A stretch of DNA of 64,000 bases from NCBI RefSeq assembly GCF_021484805.1, contig NZ_CP090557.1:4104001-4168000 (forward strand), written 5' to 3'. Positions 43,514-52,577 of the stretch are shown here, piece after piece. The stretch is from Tellurirhabdus bombi (GTDB lineage Bacteria > Bacteroidota > Bacteroidia > Cytophagales > Spirosomataceae). Within the stretch, counting starts at the first letter, position 1. Every line of letters starts with the position of its first letter. The notes below the pieces were generated by a model. It did no database searches and was not told where the DNA came from. It worked only from the letters and a program-made list of their open reading frames with translations. The position numbers were made by a program, and so were the translations under genes.

Positions 43514-44473
43514 TTATACAGTCTGCACTTCATGCAGTTCTACTTCTTTCATAGCCAGAAAACGTTCTGCGTCCAAGGCAGCCATACAACCCGTTCCAGC
43601 AGCCGTAATGGCCTGACGATAGATATTGTCCTGCGCATCGCCACAGGCAAAAACGCCCGGTACATTTGTGCGCGAACTTCCTTTTTCAGTCAGGATATAC
43701 CCGTTTTCGTCTAGCTCGATAAACGGCTTGAAAATGCCGGTGTTGGGTTTATGACCAATTGCCACAAAGAAGCCCGTTACATCGATAATCCGTTCTTCAC
43801 CCGTCGTTACGTTTTTAACGCGAATACCCGTTACCTCCTGCTCACCCAGAATTTCTTCGGTTTCGGTATACCAGAGGATTTCGACATTGGGTAATGATTT
43901 TAAGCGGTTCTGCATGAATTTAGAGGCACGCATCTCGCCCCGACGAACCAGCATGTATACTTTGCGGCAAAGATTTGCCAGGTAACTAGCTTCCTCAGCA
44001 GCCGTATCGCCCGCACCGACAATGGCCACATCATGCCCCCGGAAAAAGAAGCCGTCACAAACCGCGCAGGCAGATACTCCGTGACCGTTCAGGCGCATTT
44101 CGGAAGGTAAGCCCAGCCACTTCGCCGATGCACCCGTCGAAATGATGACTACATTGGCCGTAATTTCGTGTTGTTCGTCAACAATTGCTTTGTGCGGATA
44201 GCCCGAAAAATCAACATCCGTGACAACGCCGTACCGGATATCAGACCCAAAGCGACGCGCCTGGGCTTCCAGGTCCATCATTAACTGAGGGCCTTGCACT
44301 CCGTCCGGATAACCAGGAAAATTATCTACTTCAGTTGTAATCGTAAGTTGACCGCCGGGTTGAGCCCCTTGATACAAGACAGGTTTCATTCCCGCGCGTG
44401 CGGCATAAATAGCGGCAGTGTATCCGGCTGGGCCGGAGCCTATGATAAGGCAATTAACGTTTTCGGTGGTCAT
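43514..44473 (-). CDS. trxB: thioredoxin-disulfide reductase
   Basis: FAD/NADPH enzyme of 319 residues that reduces thioredoxin. FAD motif GSGPAGYTAAIYAARAG (residues about 12-28), redox-active CAVCDG near 137, NADPH motif GAGDTAAEEA near 155, and the C-terminal FAD motif GVFACGDAQD near 278. The length is typical. It is the first gene of a run with the M23 peptidase and bshB1 genes; with bshB1 it points to thiol homeostasis. The 139 bp behind it contains a dyad at 43420-43465. Confidence 0.95.
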   Translation of the reverse strand: MTTENVNCLIIGSGPAGYTAAIYAARAGMKPVLYQGAQPGGQLTITTEVDNFPGYPDGVQGPQLMMDLEAQARRFGSDIRYGVVTDVDFSGYPHKAIVDEQHEITANVVIISTGASAKWLGLPSEMRLNGHGVSACAVCDGFFFRGHDVAIVGAGDTAAEEASYLANLCRKVYMLVRRGEMRASKFMQNRLKSLPNVEILWYTETEEILGEQEVTGIRVKNVTTGEERIIDVTGFFVAIGHKPNTGIFKPFIELDENGYILTEKGSSRTNVPGVFACGDAQDNIYRQAITAAGTGCMAALDAERFLAMKEVELHEVQTV

Positions 44474-44696
44474 TGTGAAAGAGCTGATTTCTGTATGGAT
44501 TCTTTGAGTACCAAACCTTTTGTTTACTTAGTATACAGAAAAAACAGCGGCAAAGTTCGCGAAAAATCCGGGCGAAACCAAGCTACCCAAGCCTGAAAGA
44601 ACAAGGAATAATGCACTACAAATTAGCTGATAGCTAGCTATTTATTAGACATTGGCCCTATATTATCCACTTTTATACCTCCATTATCAAATTCAA

Positions 44697-46685
44697 TCAC
44701 AGAATTCGCCAGTCAATTCGGCGGTTTAGACGGCGATTTTCGTCTGTATCGTTGGCTACAAGCGGCTTCGTTTCGCCGTAGCCCGCCGATCGGATGCGCG
44801 TTGCGGGGATTCCGGCCTTAGCCAGGTAGTTTACCACGGCCTGCGCTCTTTTTTTCGATAGTTCCAGATTGGCAGCCGCGTCGCCCCGGTCGTCGGTATG
44901 ACCCGCTATTTCGACCTGCACTTTCGGATTTTGTTGCAGAAATTGCACCAATCGCTCTAGCTCTGTCCGTGATTTTTCGGCTAAGTCAAACCGGCCTGTC
45001 TCAAAAAATATGTTATTGAGTGTTTCTGATTTGGGTCCGCCTTTGTCAGTACTTACAATCGGTTCCAGGGGCACACTCAAAGCCAGTGCCTCGCCTTCCC
45101 GCTTCTGCGTAAAGTCAAAGGACAGGCTTTTAAACAGGTAGCCGGGAACCTGTACGTACAACGCATATTCGCCTCCCGATGGCAAAACGGCGGTATACTG
45201 CCCGGTTTCCGAATCCGATTTAACCCGAGTTACCACCTGATTAGTGGCCAGATCGATCAGTTCAATGGTGGCATTTAGTGGCTTTTTCGACTTTGCATCG
45301 GCAATAATGCCTTTCACGTAGCTGACTGGTTTTATTTTTTCCCGAATGGATTCCGGCAAGTCAAATACATAAAGCTTAGACCGCTGCTTATCGCCTGCTT
45401 CTTCGTGGGAATAATATGCCCGCGTCCCGTTTGCGGTTACAAACAAAGCGGCCTGGTCGTCGGCGGTATTGATGGGATAACCCAGATTTTGCGGATTGGA
45501 CCAACCATTCGCGGTACTGTCGGCCATAAATAAATCATAACCGCCCATGCCTACCAATCCATCCGATGCAAAAAACATGGTCCGGCCATTGGCGTGAATA
45601 AACGGTGACGCTTCGTCAAAGGGCGTGTTGATTGTTTTTAGGTTATACGGTTTTTTCCATTCGCCATCGTCGCCTAAATCGCTGCACCAGATGTCCCGAC
45701 GCCCAACACCACCAGGCCGATCCGACACAAAATAAAGCCGTCGCCCATCTGCCGACAAAGCCGGCTGCGACTCCCAGCCGCTCGTATTGATTACCGCGCC
45801 CAGGTTTTGGGGATCAGACCAGGCATTGCCTGTTTTTTTGGTAATGTATAAATCGCAGCTTCCCAACCCATTCCGTTCGTTACAGGCTGTGAAAACCAGC
45901 GTTCGTCCGTCGGCGGAGAGCGAAGGCGTTCCTTCGTTGCGAACCGTGTTGATGTTGGCTGCCAGCGAAACCGGGGCGCTCCAGGCTTCGGCCTGCCGGG
46001 TAGCCGTCATTAAATCTTCATCTCCTTCCGGCTTTAGCACCGTGAAGACAATGGTCTGTTCATCAGCCGTTAATACCGGAAAATATTGCGAGGGATACGC
46101 CTGTACGGCAGCAGGCAGAGGCTGAGGTTTTACGGACAAAGGATTTTGAATGGCCTGCTGGCCAAACCGGGCAGTTTGCAACAAACGCTCAACCCGTTTG
46201 CCCTGCGCCGAATGCGGAGCAAAGAACTTACTAAATCGTTCCAGATACGGAATTACCTGCGAGTATTGCCCACGTTTCAACAGATAAACGCCGACAAATT
46301 GATAAGCTAAACCAGACGAAGGTTTGTCGGGTTGTTGCCGAATTGCCCGCTGGTAGGCCTCTAAAGCCTGCTCAGGTTGCCGGGTAAATTCATACACCTG
46401 CCCCAGCTTCAGGTGTGCCTCGGTATAGCCAGTATCCCGCTCAATCGCTTGATTCAGCAAATTGATGGTTTCGACAGCCTGGCGCTGGGCAAAGGCCTGC
46501 ACAGCTTTATTATATAGCTCAACTGCTTTTTTGTTCTGAGCAGCGGACGGAAAACAAAGGGAAGAAAAAAGAACGCCGAACAACAAAATTCGTAGTCCTC
46601 TTTTTGACCGCTCTTTTTTCTTTCCTTTTTGTATCCCATCTAGGGGATATCCATGTATTTGTGAGTTTGCAACGAAACCTGCCAT
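44697..46685 (-). CDS. OmpA-family protein with TPR and beta-propeller (PorE-like layout)
   Basis: Envelope protein of up to 662 residues. After a signal-like stretch (RGLRILLFGVLFSSLCFPSAAQ) come TPR repeats (about residues 50-165), WD40-like PD40 propeller repeats (about 195-430, with GTPSLSADGRTLVFTACN and QPALSADGRRLYFVSDRPGG), a carboxypeptidase regulatory-like domain (about 455-535) and an OmpA domain (about 555-662, with GHTDDRGDAAANLELSKKRA) that binds peptidoglycan. This order is that of PorE from the type IX secretion system, though many OmpA proteins share it. The only ATG start overlaps queE by 46 bases and precedes the signal by 30 residues; an ATG at 46639 is in another frame. 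See findings. Confidence 0.85.
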   Translation of the reverse strand: MAGFVANSQIHGYPLDGIQKGKKKERSKRGLRILLFGVLFSSLCFPSAAQNKKAVELYNKAVQAFAQRQAVETINLLNQAIERDTGYTEAHLKLGQVYEFTRQPEQALEAYQRAIRQQPDKPSSGLAYQFVGVYLLKRGQYSQVIPYLERFSKFFAPHSAQGKRVERLLQTARFGQQAIQNPLSVKPQPLPAAVQAYPSQYFPVLTADEQTIVFTVLKPEGDEDLMTATRQAEAWSAPVSLAANINTVRNEGTPSLSADGRTLVFTACNERNGLGSCDLYITKKTGNAWSDPQNLGAVINTSGWESQPALSADGRRLYFVSDRPGGVGRRDIWCSDLGDDGEWKKPYNLKTINTPFDEASPFIHANGRTMFFASDGLVGMGGYDLFMADSTANGWSNPQNLGYPINTADDQAALFVTANGTRAYYSHEEAGDKQRSKLYVFDLPESIREKIKPVSYVKGIIADAKSKKPLNATIELIDLATNQVVTRVKSDSETGQYTAVLPSGGEYALYVQVPGYLFKSLSFDFTQKREGEALALSVPLEPIVSTDKGGPKSETLNNIFFETGRFDLAEKSRTELERLVQFLQQNPKVQVEIAGHTDDRGDAAANLELSKKRAQAVVNYLAKAGIPATRIRSAGYGETKPLVANDTDENRRLNRRIDWRIL

Positions 46686-47275
46686 TGCGGATGCGCTTTT
46701 ACGTATTCAACGATGAGCGGCAACATTTCGTTTGAACGTCCCCATTCGGTTTGCAAAAACAATTTACAGTCAGGGCGAACAAGAGCCGCAAATGACTCGG
46801 CAAAAGCAAAATCCGACTTGTTATAAATGATTACCTTAAGCTCATCGGCTTTCTGGTAAATGTCTGGATGCGGCTGCTTGAACTTTTTGGGCGAAAAACA
46901 AATCCAATCCCAGGTGCCTGTAACCGGATATACTCCCGATGTTTCTATATTGGTTTGAAAGCCTGCTACCTGAAGGGCAGCCGTCAGCTGGGTAAGGTCA
47001 TGCATAAGGGGTTCTCCACCCGTAATGACCGCCATGCGGCCCGGATACTGTAAAGCCCCGTCAATGATTTCGGACAACTCTAGTTTGGGATGCGCGTTGA
47101 CATCCCACGATTCTTTTACGTCACACCAATGGCAACCTACGTCGCAGCCCCCGAGGCGAATAAAATACGCCGCCCGGCCCGTATGCGCACCTTCACCCTG
47201 GAGCGTGTAAAACGCTTCCATCACAGGCAGTTGCTCCACAGCCGTTTCGGTTTGTTGACTAAGCACTTGATTCAT
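46640..47275 (-). CDS. queE: 7-carboxy-7-deazaguanine synthase, radical SAM enzyme
   Basis: Radical SAM enzyme of 211 residues in queuosine/7-deazaguanine synthesis. The QueE cluster motif, GGCDVGCHWCDV near residue 42, has C-x3-C-x2-C spacing. FYTLQGEGAHTGRAAYFIRL before it and VITGGEPLMHDL near 80 are further signatures. A second methionine at residue 19 is an alternative start. The gene end overlaps the annotated start of the downstream OmpA-family gene. Confidence 0.93.
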   Translation of the reverse strand: MNQVLSQQTETAVEQLPVMEAFYTLQGEGAHTGRAAYFIRLGGCDVGCHWCDVKESWDVNAHPKLELSEIIDGALQYPGRMAVITGGEPLMHDLTQLTAALQVAGFQTNIETSGVYPVTGTWDWICFSPKKFKQPHPDIYQKADELKVIIYNKSDFAFAESFAALVRPDCKLFLQTEWGRSNEMLPLIVEYVKAHPQWQVSLQTHKYMDIP

Positions 47276-47404
47276 TGCGTAAAGATACGGAATTTGTGGG
47301 CAATGACCTCTTCAACAAGGACAAAGAGAAAGTAGGTGCAATGCAACTTTTCGTTTCTGAGCCGCATCTAGTAGGTATAGAACTCCCACAAACACACAAA
47401 TTTT

Positions 47405-48091
47405 ATGAAACTATCTTTTGTTTTGCTTTCTGGTTTACTGAGCTTGACCACTGTTACTATTCAGGCTCAAGAAGTTACTAAAGAACTAAATGTTCGTTCG
47501 TTTGACCGGATCAACATAGGAAGCGCTATCGACGTAACTGTTCGTCAGGGCGGTTTTAATGTTGAGGTTGATTTACCAACGGGCGAATCCAAATACCTCG
47601 ACGTAAAAACCGACAACAACACGCTTACGGTCCGCCTAAATCGTCCACCGGGGAACTGGCTTTCATCGAACCAGAATCGGAAAAGTCCGCACATTACCAT
47701 CACCATGCCCAGCTTGCAGGGCGTTACACTTTCGGGAGCGTCGGACGGAAATATTAGCGGCTTTACGAACACCGATCAGTTAGACATTAATCTTTCTGGA
47801 TCATCGGACCTTAAAATGACGAATGTAAGGGCCAAACGAATTCGTTTAAAAGCTTCGGGTGCGTCAGATTCGGTTATTTCGGGCGAAACAGATGTGCTAG
47901 AGGCAGAAATTTCAGGGGCTTCCGATTTGTCAGCGTCAAACCTGATAGCCAACGAGGTCGTTGTGAGAGCCCAGGGAGCAAGTGATGCCTCGGTTTATGC
48001 GCGCCGGAAAGTAGAGAAATACGCGCGGGGAGGATCCGATATTTCGGTGCGGGGAAATCCGTCGACCGTTCATTCCAACAAACTGGACTAG
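47405..48091 (+). CDS. head-GIN domain (DUF2807) exported protein
   Basis: Exported beta-helical protein of 228 residues with a signal peptide at residues 1-21 (ending IQAQ). The DUF2807 domain (about 35-215) consists of short repeats with GAS/SGASD cores: VTLSGASDGNISGF, INLSGSSDLKMT, LKASGASDSVISG, ISGASDLSASN. This is the classic Bacteroidota putative auto-transporter adhesin head-GIN domain; an adhesion role is suggested in the family but not proven. A strong terminator follows. Confidence 0.92.
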   Translation: MKLSFVLLSGLLSLTTVTIQAQEVTKELNVRSFDRINIGSAIDVTVRQGGFNVEVDLPTGESKYLDVKTDNNTLTVRLNRPPGNWLSSNQNRKSPHITITMPSLQGVTLSGASDGNISGFTNTDQLDINLSGSSDLKMTNVRAKRIRLKASGASDSVISGETDVLEAEISGASDLSASNLIANEVVVRAQGASDASVYARRKVEKYARGGSDISVRGNPSTVHSNKLD

Positions 48092-48110
48092 TCTGCCAGC
48101 ACTAAAAAGT

Positions 48111-48157
48111 AAGGGGTACAGGTTGCCTAATGCGCGTCAACCTGTACCCCTTCTTTT
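48111..48157. terminator. terminator between DUF2807 and FKBP genes
   Basis: AAGGGGTACAGGTTG (48111-48125) pairs perfectly with CAACCTGTACCCCTT (48138-48152), followed by CTTTTTCT. It lies between convergent stops. Confidence 0.88.
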
Positions 48158-48159
48158 TC

Positions 48160-48591
48160 TTAACTAATACCCACTAATTGAATATCAAAAATCAGGTCTT
48201 CGCCCGCCAACGGGTGATTGGCGTCAAGAATAACGGTTGTTTCTGAAACGCCACGTACAATAACAGGAATTGGCGCTGGACTACCATCCTGGTGCATGTT
48301 CAGGGTTGTTCCAATTTCCAGAGGAATATCCGTTGGAATCATGGAACGTTCAAATTCAAAAACCATTTCTTCACTGGCCGGACCGTAGGCATCTTCCACC
48401 GGAATGTTTACCGTTTTGGTTTCGCCTAACTCCATTCCACTTACACCTTCATCAAAACCTTTGATGACCATGCCATTTCCAACGGTAAATTCCAGGGGAT
48501 CACGACCGCTTGATGAATCAAAAACTGTTCCATCGGTTAACCGACCTGTATAATGAACCTGAACCGTATCACCGGCTTTTGCCTGTGCCAT
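48160..48591 (-). CDS. FKBP-type peptidyl-prolyl isomerase (SlyD-like)
   Basis: Cytoplasmic prolyl isomerase and chaperone of 143 residues. The FKBP core opens with DTVQVHYTGRLTDGTVFDSS, then PLEFTVGNGMVIKGFDEGV, and an insert-in-flap region around SMIPTDIPLEIGTTLNMHQ as in SlyD. The His-rich metal tail of E. coli SlyD is missing; the protein ends with LIFDIQLVGIS. It is the last gene after proS and a thioredoxin-like gene. Confidence 0.93.
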   Translation of the reverse strand: MAQAKAGDTVQVHYTGRLTDGTVFDSSSGRDPLEFTVGNGMVIKGFDEGVSGMELGETKTVNIPVEDAYGPASEEMVFEFERSMIPTDIPLEIGTTLNMHQDGSPAPIPVIVRGVSETTVILDANHPLAGEDLIFDIQLVGIS

Positions 48592-48709
48592 AAGTAAATT
48601 CGTTTTTTGATAAATGAGGAAAACTATTGGGTACTTCTAGAACACTGAAACTAGCGCCTTGTTTTAGCAAGGCGCTAGTCGGCCTAAATTACCCTTGCTT
48701 ATTTTTCAG

Positions 48710-49351
48710 TTACAAAACCGCAGTTTGTCCCGCTTTCTGCCACTGCTTGATCAACTGTAAAAACTCGGTTTGCAACTGTTGCGAGTGATCTTTAGCATAC
48801 CAGCCATGAATTTTTTCGGCGACTTCTTCAAACGGCAGGTTCTGTGCTTTCCATTCCAGCATCAAACCCTGAAGCACTTCCGGACGCGGACCCCAGTTTC
48901 CCAGCTCCGACAAATCAGAGGCTCGCAAACAAATTAGTTTTGGGATCGAACGGCCACCGTTAGTGAGATAAGCGTCCATAATATCTGGATTCTTGTCACG
49001 CAACAGCACCCGCACACTAATGTCCTGCCCCGAATCGGCAATCTGCTTGATAACGGGTAAATTCTGCGCTACATCGCCACACCAGGATTCGGCCAGAACC
49101 ATCCAAATCCAGCGTTCCTGAACTCCACTTGCCGCCTCAACCAATTCTGGATTCAACGTTGTTGTGCGCTCCAGACGGCTGATGCGTTGCAGGTTCAGGC
49201 GGGTATACTGCAAAATCTGCTCGGTATTGTACGAATCAGCGTCTGATGTTGTCCGATTCTGCGCATACAGTTCCTCCGATAAGGCAATAAAAGCCTCGTA
49301 CGTATACGCCCCTACGAGATGGGCAGGCGTAATCACCGTTTGTGTCGTCAT
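48710..49351 (-). CDS. thioredoxin-fold protein with a single active-site cysteine
   Basis: Cytoplasmic thioredoxin-like protein of 213 residues. The motif LAESWCGDVAQNLPVI near residue 90 replaces the usual WCxxC by WCGDxA, so only one Cys remains; this form is widespread in Bacteroidota, role unknown. The strand RVLLRDKNPDIMDAYLTNGG and the SIPKL segment with cis-proline follow. The ATG at 49351 is chosen over a TTG at 49363. It lies 15 bases behind proS, so it is cotranscribed with it. Confidence 0.88.
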   Translation of the reverse strand: MTTQTVITPAHLVGAYTYEAFIALSEELYAQNRTTSDADSYNTEQILQYTRLNLQRISRLERTTTLNPELVEAASGVQERWIWMVLAESWCGDVAQNLPVIKQIADSGQDISVRVLLRDKNPDIMDAYLTNGGRSIPKLICLRASDLSELGNWGPRPEVLQGLMLEWKAQNLPFEEVAEKIHGWYAKDHSQQLQTEFLQLIKQWQKAGQTAVL

Positions 49352-49366
49352 AAAAGAAGGCAATCG

Positions 49367-50839
49367 TTAATAAGCCCGGGCAAACACCACGCGTTTGCGG
49401 GATGGCTTGCCGGTGTAGATACAAACTCCATCTTCTTCCTCTGCGTTCAACGGAATGCAGCGAATAGTAGCTTTTGTTTCTTCTTTGATGGCCTCTTCGG
49501 TTTCCGAAGTTCCATCCCAGTGGGCCATAATAAAGCCACCTTTTTCGATCTGCTCCTTAAATTCGGCGTACGTATCCACCCGGAACGTGTTCTCTTCCCG
49601 GAATTGCAGGGCTTTTTTGTAAATGGTTTCCTGAATATCGACCAGCAGATTCTGGATATGCTCCACAATGCCATCGAAAGACACGGTCTCTTTGGTTTTC
49701 AGATCGCGACGGGCCACTTCGACGGTGTTATTTTCGAAGTCGCGCATGCCCATAGCCAACCGCACGGGAACCCCACGTAGTTCGTATTCAGCAAATTTCC
49801 AGCCGGGCTTGTTGTTGTCGCTGTCGTCGAATTTAACGCTGATTCCCAGCTTTTTCAACGCCTGAATGACGGGCTTGATTCTATCCGTCAGTTGAGCAAG
49901 CTGCTCTTCGTTCTTGCAGATAGGCACAATAACCACCTGAATAGGAGCTAGTTTTGGCGGCAAAACCAACCCGGCGTCATCCGAGTGAGCCATAACCAGA
50001 GCGCCCATCAAACGGGTACTTACTCCCCAGGATGTTCCCCAGACGTATTCCTGCTGGTTCGATTTGTTAAGGAATTGAACATCAAACGCTTTGGCAAAAT
50101 TCTGCCCTAAAAAGTGCGATGTGCCCGCCTGCAACGCTTTTCCGTCCTGCATCATGGCCTCGATACAAAGCGTTTCGTTGGCTCCCGCAAAGCGCTCGTT
50201 AGCCGTTTTCGCCCCCCGAATGACAGGAACTGCCATCCATTCTTCGGCAAAACGGGCATAAACTTCAAGCATCTGGTTGGTTTCTTCGATGGCCTCTTCG
50301 GCAGTAGCGTGCGCGGTATGGCCTTCCTGCCACAAAAACTCTGCCGTTCTCAGGAATAAGCGGGTACGCATCTCCCAGCGAACCACGTTGGCCCACTGGT
50401 TAATGAGCAGGGGTAAATCCCGGTAAGACTGAATCCAGTTTTTGTACGTACTCCAGATTACCGTTTCCGACGTTGGCCGAACAATCAGCTCTTCTTCTAG
50501 CTTGGCTTCCGGATCCACGATTACCCCCGAACCGTCCTCTGCGTTCTTTAGCCGGTAATGCGTCACTACGGCGCATTCTTTTGCAAAACCCTCTACGTGC
50601 GATGCCTCTTTGCTCAGATACGATTTAGGAATAAAAAGGGGGAAATAGGCATTTGTGTGCCCTGTTTCCTTGAACATATCGTCCAATGCCCGTTGCATTT
50701 TCTCCCAGATCGAGTAGCCATAAGGCTTGATGACCATGCACCCGCGAACGGCTGAGTTTTCGGCCAGATCAGCCTTTTTTACTAGTTCATTATACCACTC
50801 CGAGTAGTTCTCGCTGCGCGAAGGAATTGCTTTTGCCAT
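49367..50839 (-). CDS. proS: prolyl-tRNA synthetase, type 3 (archaeal/eukaryal-like)
   Basis: Class II aminoacyl-tRNA synthetase of 490 residues that charges tRNA-Pro. Motif 2 region [20 protein letters not shown] near residue 155, [14 protein letters not shown] near 115, and the C-terminal anticodon-binding domain about 290-490, with [15 protein letters not shown]. It lacks the INS editing domain of the bacterial type, as is usual for Bacteroidota, and ends with the [13 protein letters not shown] tail of type 3 enzymes. A possible promoter on the minus strand lies at 51003-51037. Confidence 0.95.
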   Translation of the reverse strand: MAKAIPSRSENYSEWYNELVKKADLAENSAVRGCMVIKPYGYSIWEKMQRALDDMFKETGHTNAYFPLFIPKSYLSKEASHVEGFAKECAVVTHYRLKNAEDGSGVIVDPEAKLEEELIVRPTSETVIWSTYKNWIQSYRDLPLLINQWANVVRWEMRTRLFLRTAEFLWQEGHTAHATAEEAIEETNQMLEVYARFAEEWMAVPVIRGAKTANERFAGANETLCIEAMMQDGKALQAGTSHFLGQNFAKAFDVQFLNKSNQQEYVWGTSWGVSTRLMGALVMAHSDDAGLVLPPKLAPIQVVIVPICKNEEQLAQLTDRIKPVIQALKKLGISVKFDDSDNNKPGWKFAEYELRGVPVRLAMGMRDFENNTVEVARRDLKTKETVSFDGIVEHIQNLLVDIQETIYKKALQFREENTFRVDTYAEFKEQIEKGGFIMAHWDGTSETEEAIKEETKATIRCIPLNAEEEDGVCIYTGKPSRKRVVFARAY

Positions 50840-50999
50840 AGGAAATTAAAACGTAATTGTCTCAGTACCAGAATTGAATAATTTTTATTGAAGCCATTTA
50901 AACCTTTGCTCCCTAAAGCGGGTCTAAGGATAAAGAATACCAGCAAAAAGCAGGCAAAAAATTAAGTAAATAATTTAATTCTGCCATTCATAAATGGGC

Positions 51000-51029
51000 T
51001 TGCAAAGATAGGTTTTTCTGGTATTTTTG
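51000..51029 (+). promoter_or_regulatory. promoter of the Gly/Tyr-rich lipoprotein gene
   Basis: TTG (51000-51002), 19 bases, then TATTTTTG (51022-51029): an exact match to the Bacteroidota consensus and spacing. The gene starts at 51102. It overlaps an oppositely directed promoter. Confidence 0.65.
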
Positions 51030-51037
51030 TAATCAAA
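51003..51037 (-). promoter_or_regulatory. possible promoter of proS
   Basis: Minus strand: TTTG (51037-51034), 23 bases, then TATCTTTG (51010-51003) and C. The box is exact; the spacing is at the long end and the leader to 50839 would be about 155 bases. Confidence 0.5.
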
Positions 51038-51101
51038 CGGGTCAATTCTGTGTTATAACAATAGAGTGACCTTTTCTCCGAACCTTTTAGTAGCGTTCCT
51101 T

Positions 51102-52418
51102 ATGAAAGCAAAACGTACATTACCATATGTTGCGCTAGCCGCTTTCCTCAGTCTGGTGGGGTGTAGCACTGGCCAACGACTTGCCCAAAACGGGGGTGAG
51201 GTAGACGATCTCTACGGATCTTCGTCCGATGGAGCAGTCTATGTGGCCAAGCAGCAACGGGAATCCCGTCAATTATCAGAAGAACCAGCACGCCGGAAGA
51301 GCAATAACCCAGACTATTTCGAGTCGGAAGACGAACAGAAAATGGCCTGGGGTGATGAGTATTACAGCGATTTGTCGACCCGCAAAATAAGCCGTGGTCT
51401 TTCGGCTGATCCAGGTTGGAATACAAGCAACTACAACGATGGTTTTGTGGATGGCTTTAACTCGGCCAACTATGCGGCCATGAACAACTCCTGGCGTTGG
51501 AACCGCTGGGGCTGGAACAGTGCCAGCTTGTGGTCGGGTATCGGCTTTGGCATTGGAGTCTCGCCTTGGGGCTGGGGCAATTCCTGGGGTATGAACCGCT
51601 GGGGCGGCATGGGAATGGGTAGTTTCTACGATCCATTCTGGGGTAGCTCTTTCGCCTATGGTGGTAATCCATTCTATTCTCCCTGGGGAGGTGGTTGGGG
51701 TGGTGGTTATGGCTTCTACGACTCCTTCTATAACCCATACGGATACGGTGGTTACTACGGCGGCGGAAATGGCTGGTATAACCGCGGTGTAGCTATTGTG
51801 AACAACAACGGTAACATCGGGGCAGCCAGAAACCGTATGGTAGGTGCTCGTGGTACAGACCGGCGGGATCGTTACAACGATAATTTCGTAAATTCACCTC
51901 GTTCGGGCAATACGAACAGCGGTGGTCGTCGTGCTTCTGGGTATGACTCACCTTCTTATTCTAGCAACCGTGACCGCAGTGGAACCTCGGCTAGTGGCCG
52001 TGCCAATAACAGCGGAAGCTATTATTACGCAAACCCGAACAACGCAGGTGGCCGGACAAGTGGCGGAAGCTACAACAACTCAGGCTCAACGGATACTTAC
52101 TACTCGCGTCCTCGTAACACCGAATCGCGGGGTAATAGCCGGGGAACCTATACCGCTGCGCCTCGGAGCAATGACGGTAGCAACTACCGGTATAGCGCAC
52201 CGCAGCAGCAATCGCAAAGCTATAGCCGTCCAAGCTATGAATCGCGTGGAAGCTCAAACAGCAATTCACAGCCTTCATACAGTCCATCAAGAACGCAATC
52301 GCAGCCTTCTTACAGCGCTCCTACTCCATCCTACTCAGGTGGCAGCCGTGGAGGTGGAGGTAGCTCATCCGGTGGTGGTGGCGGTTATTCAGGTGGTAGC
52401 TCACGCGGACCCCGTTAA
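51102..52418 (+). CDS. Gly/Trp/Tyr/Ser-rich low-complexity lipoprotein
   Basis: I do not recognise a named family. The protein has 438 residues, with a signal peptide ending in the lipobox LSLVGC near residue 20. Residues about 120-230 are rich in Trp, Gly, Tyr, Phe and Asn (for example WNRWGWNSASLWSGIGFG). Residues about 250-438 are disordered, rich in Ser, Tyr, Asn, Arg and Gly, ending in poly-Gly/Ser and RGPR. Proteins of this type occur near Bacteroidota envelope genes, function unknown. The ATG at 51102 is chosen because the signal starts there; a GTG at 51066 is also in frame. Confidence 0.82.
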   Translation: MKAKRTLPYVALAAFLSLVGCSTGQRLAQNGGEVDDLYGSSSDGAVYVAKQQRESRQLSEEPARRKSNNPDYFESEDEQKMAWGDEYYSDLSTRKISRGLSADPGWNTSNYNDGFVDGFNSANYAAMNNSWRWNRWGWNSASLWSGIGFGIGVSPWGWGNSWGMNRWGGMGMGSFYDPFWGSSFAYGGNPFYSPWGGGWGGGYGFYDSFYNPYGYGGYYGGGNGWYNRGVAIVNNNGNIGAARNRMVGARGTDRRDRYNDNFVNSPRSGNTNSGGRRASGYDSPSYSSNRDRSGTSASGRANNSGSYYYANPNNAGGRTSGGSYNNSGSTDTYYSRPRNTESRGNSRGTYTAAPRSNDGSNYRYSAPQQQSQSYSRPSYESRGSSNSNSQPSYSPSRTQSQPSYSAPTPSYSGGSRGGGGSSSGGGGGYSGGSSRGPR

Positions 52419-52451
52419 TCCGTATCCTTGCTAATTAGATCAGTTCAATAA

Positions 52452-52488
52452 AAAAACCCCGCCGATTACTACAATTGGCGGGGTTTTT
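52452..52488 (+). terminator. terminator after the Gly/Tyr-rich lipoprotein gene
   Basis: AAAAACCCCGCC (52452-52463) pairs perfectly with GGCGGGGTTTTT (52477-52488) around a 13-base loop. Confidence 0.9.
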
Positions 52489-52577
52489 CGTTTTATTATT
52501 GGTTGGACAAATTAAACCAGCGGCATAGCTAAATTGTCCAACCGAAAAATTCCATCCACTATGCTCTGCTAACTTTT

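Noticed and set aside
46454..46639. Frame of 61 codons beginning MGYKKERKK directly behind the queE stop
   Set aside because: Its later part is out of frame with the OmpA-family protein and gives a Phe/Cys-rich nonsense product. Only the ATG is of interest, as discussed in the finding on that start.
51457..52434. Alternate-frame ORFs within the Gly/Tyr-rich lipoprotein gene
   Set aside because: Repetitive Gly/Ser/Tyr codons keep other frames open by chance; the signal peptide and lipobox fix the true frame.
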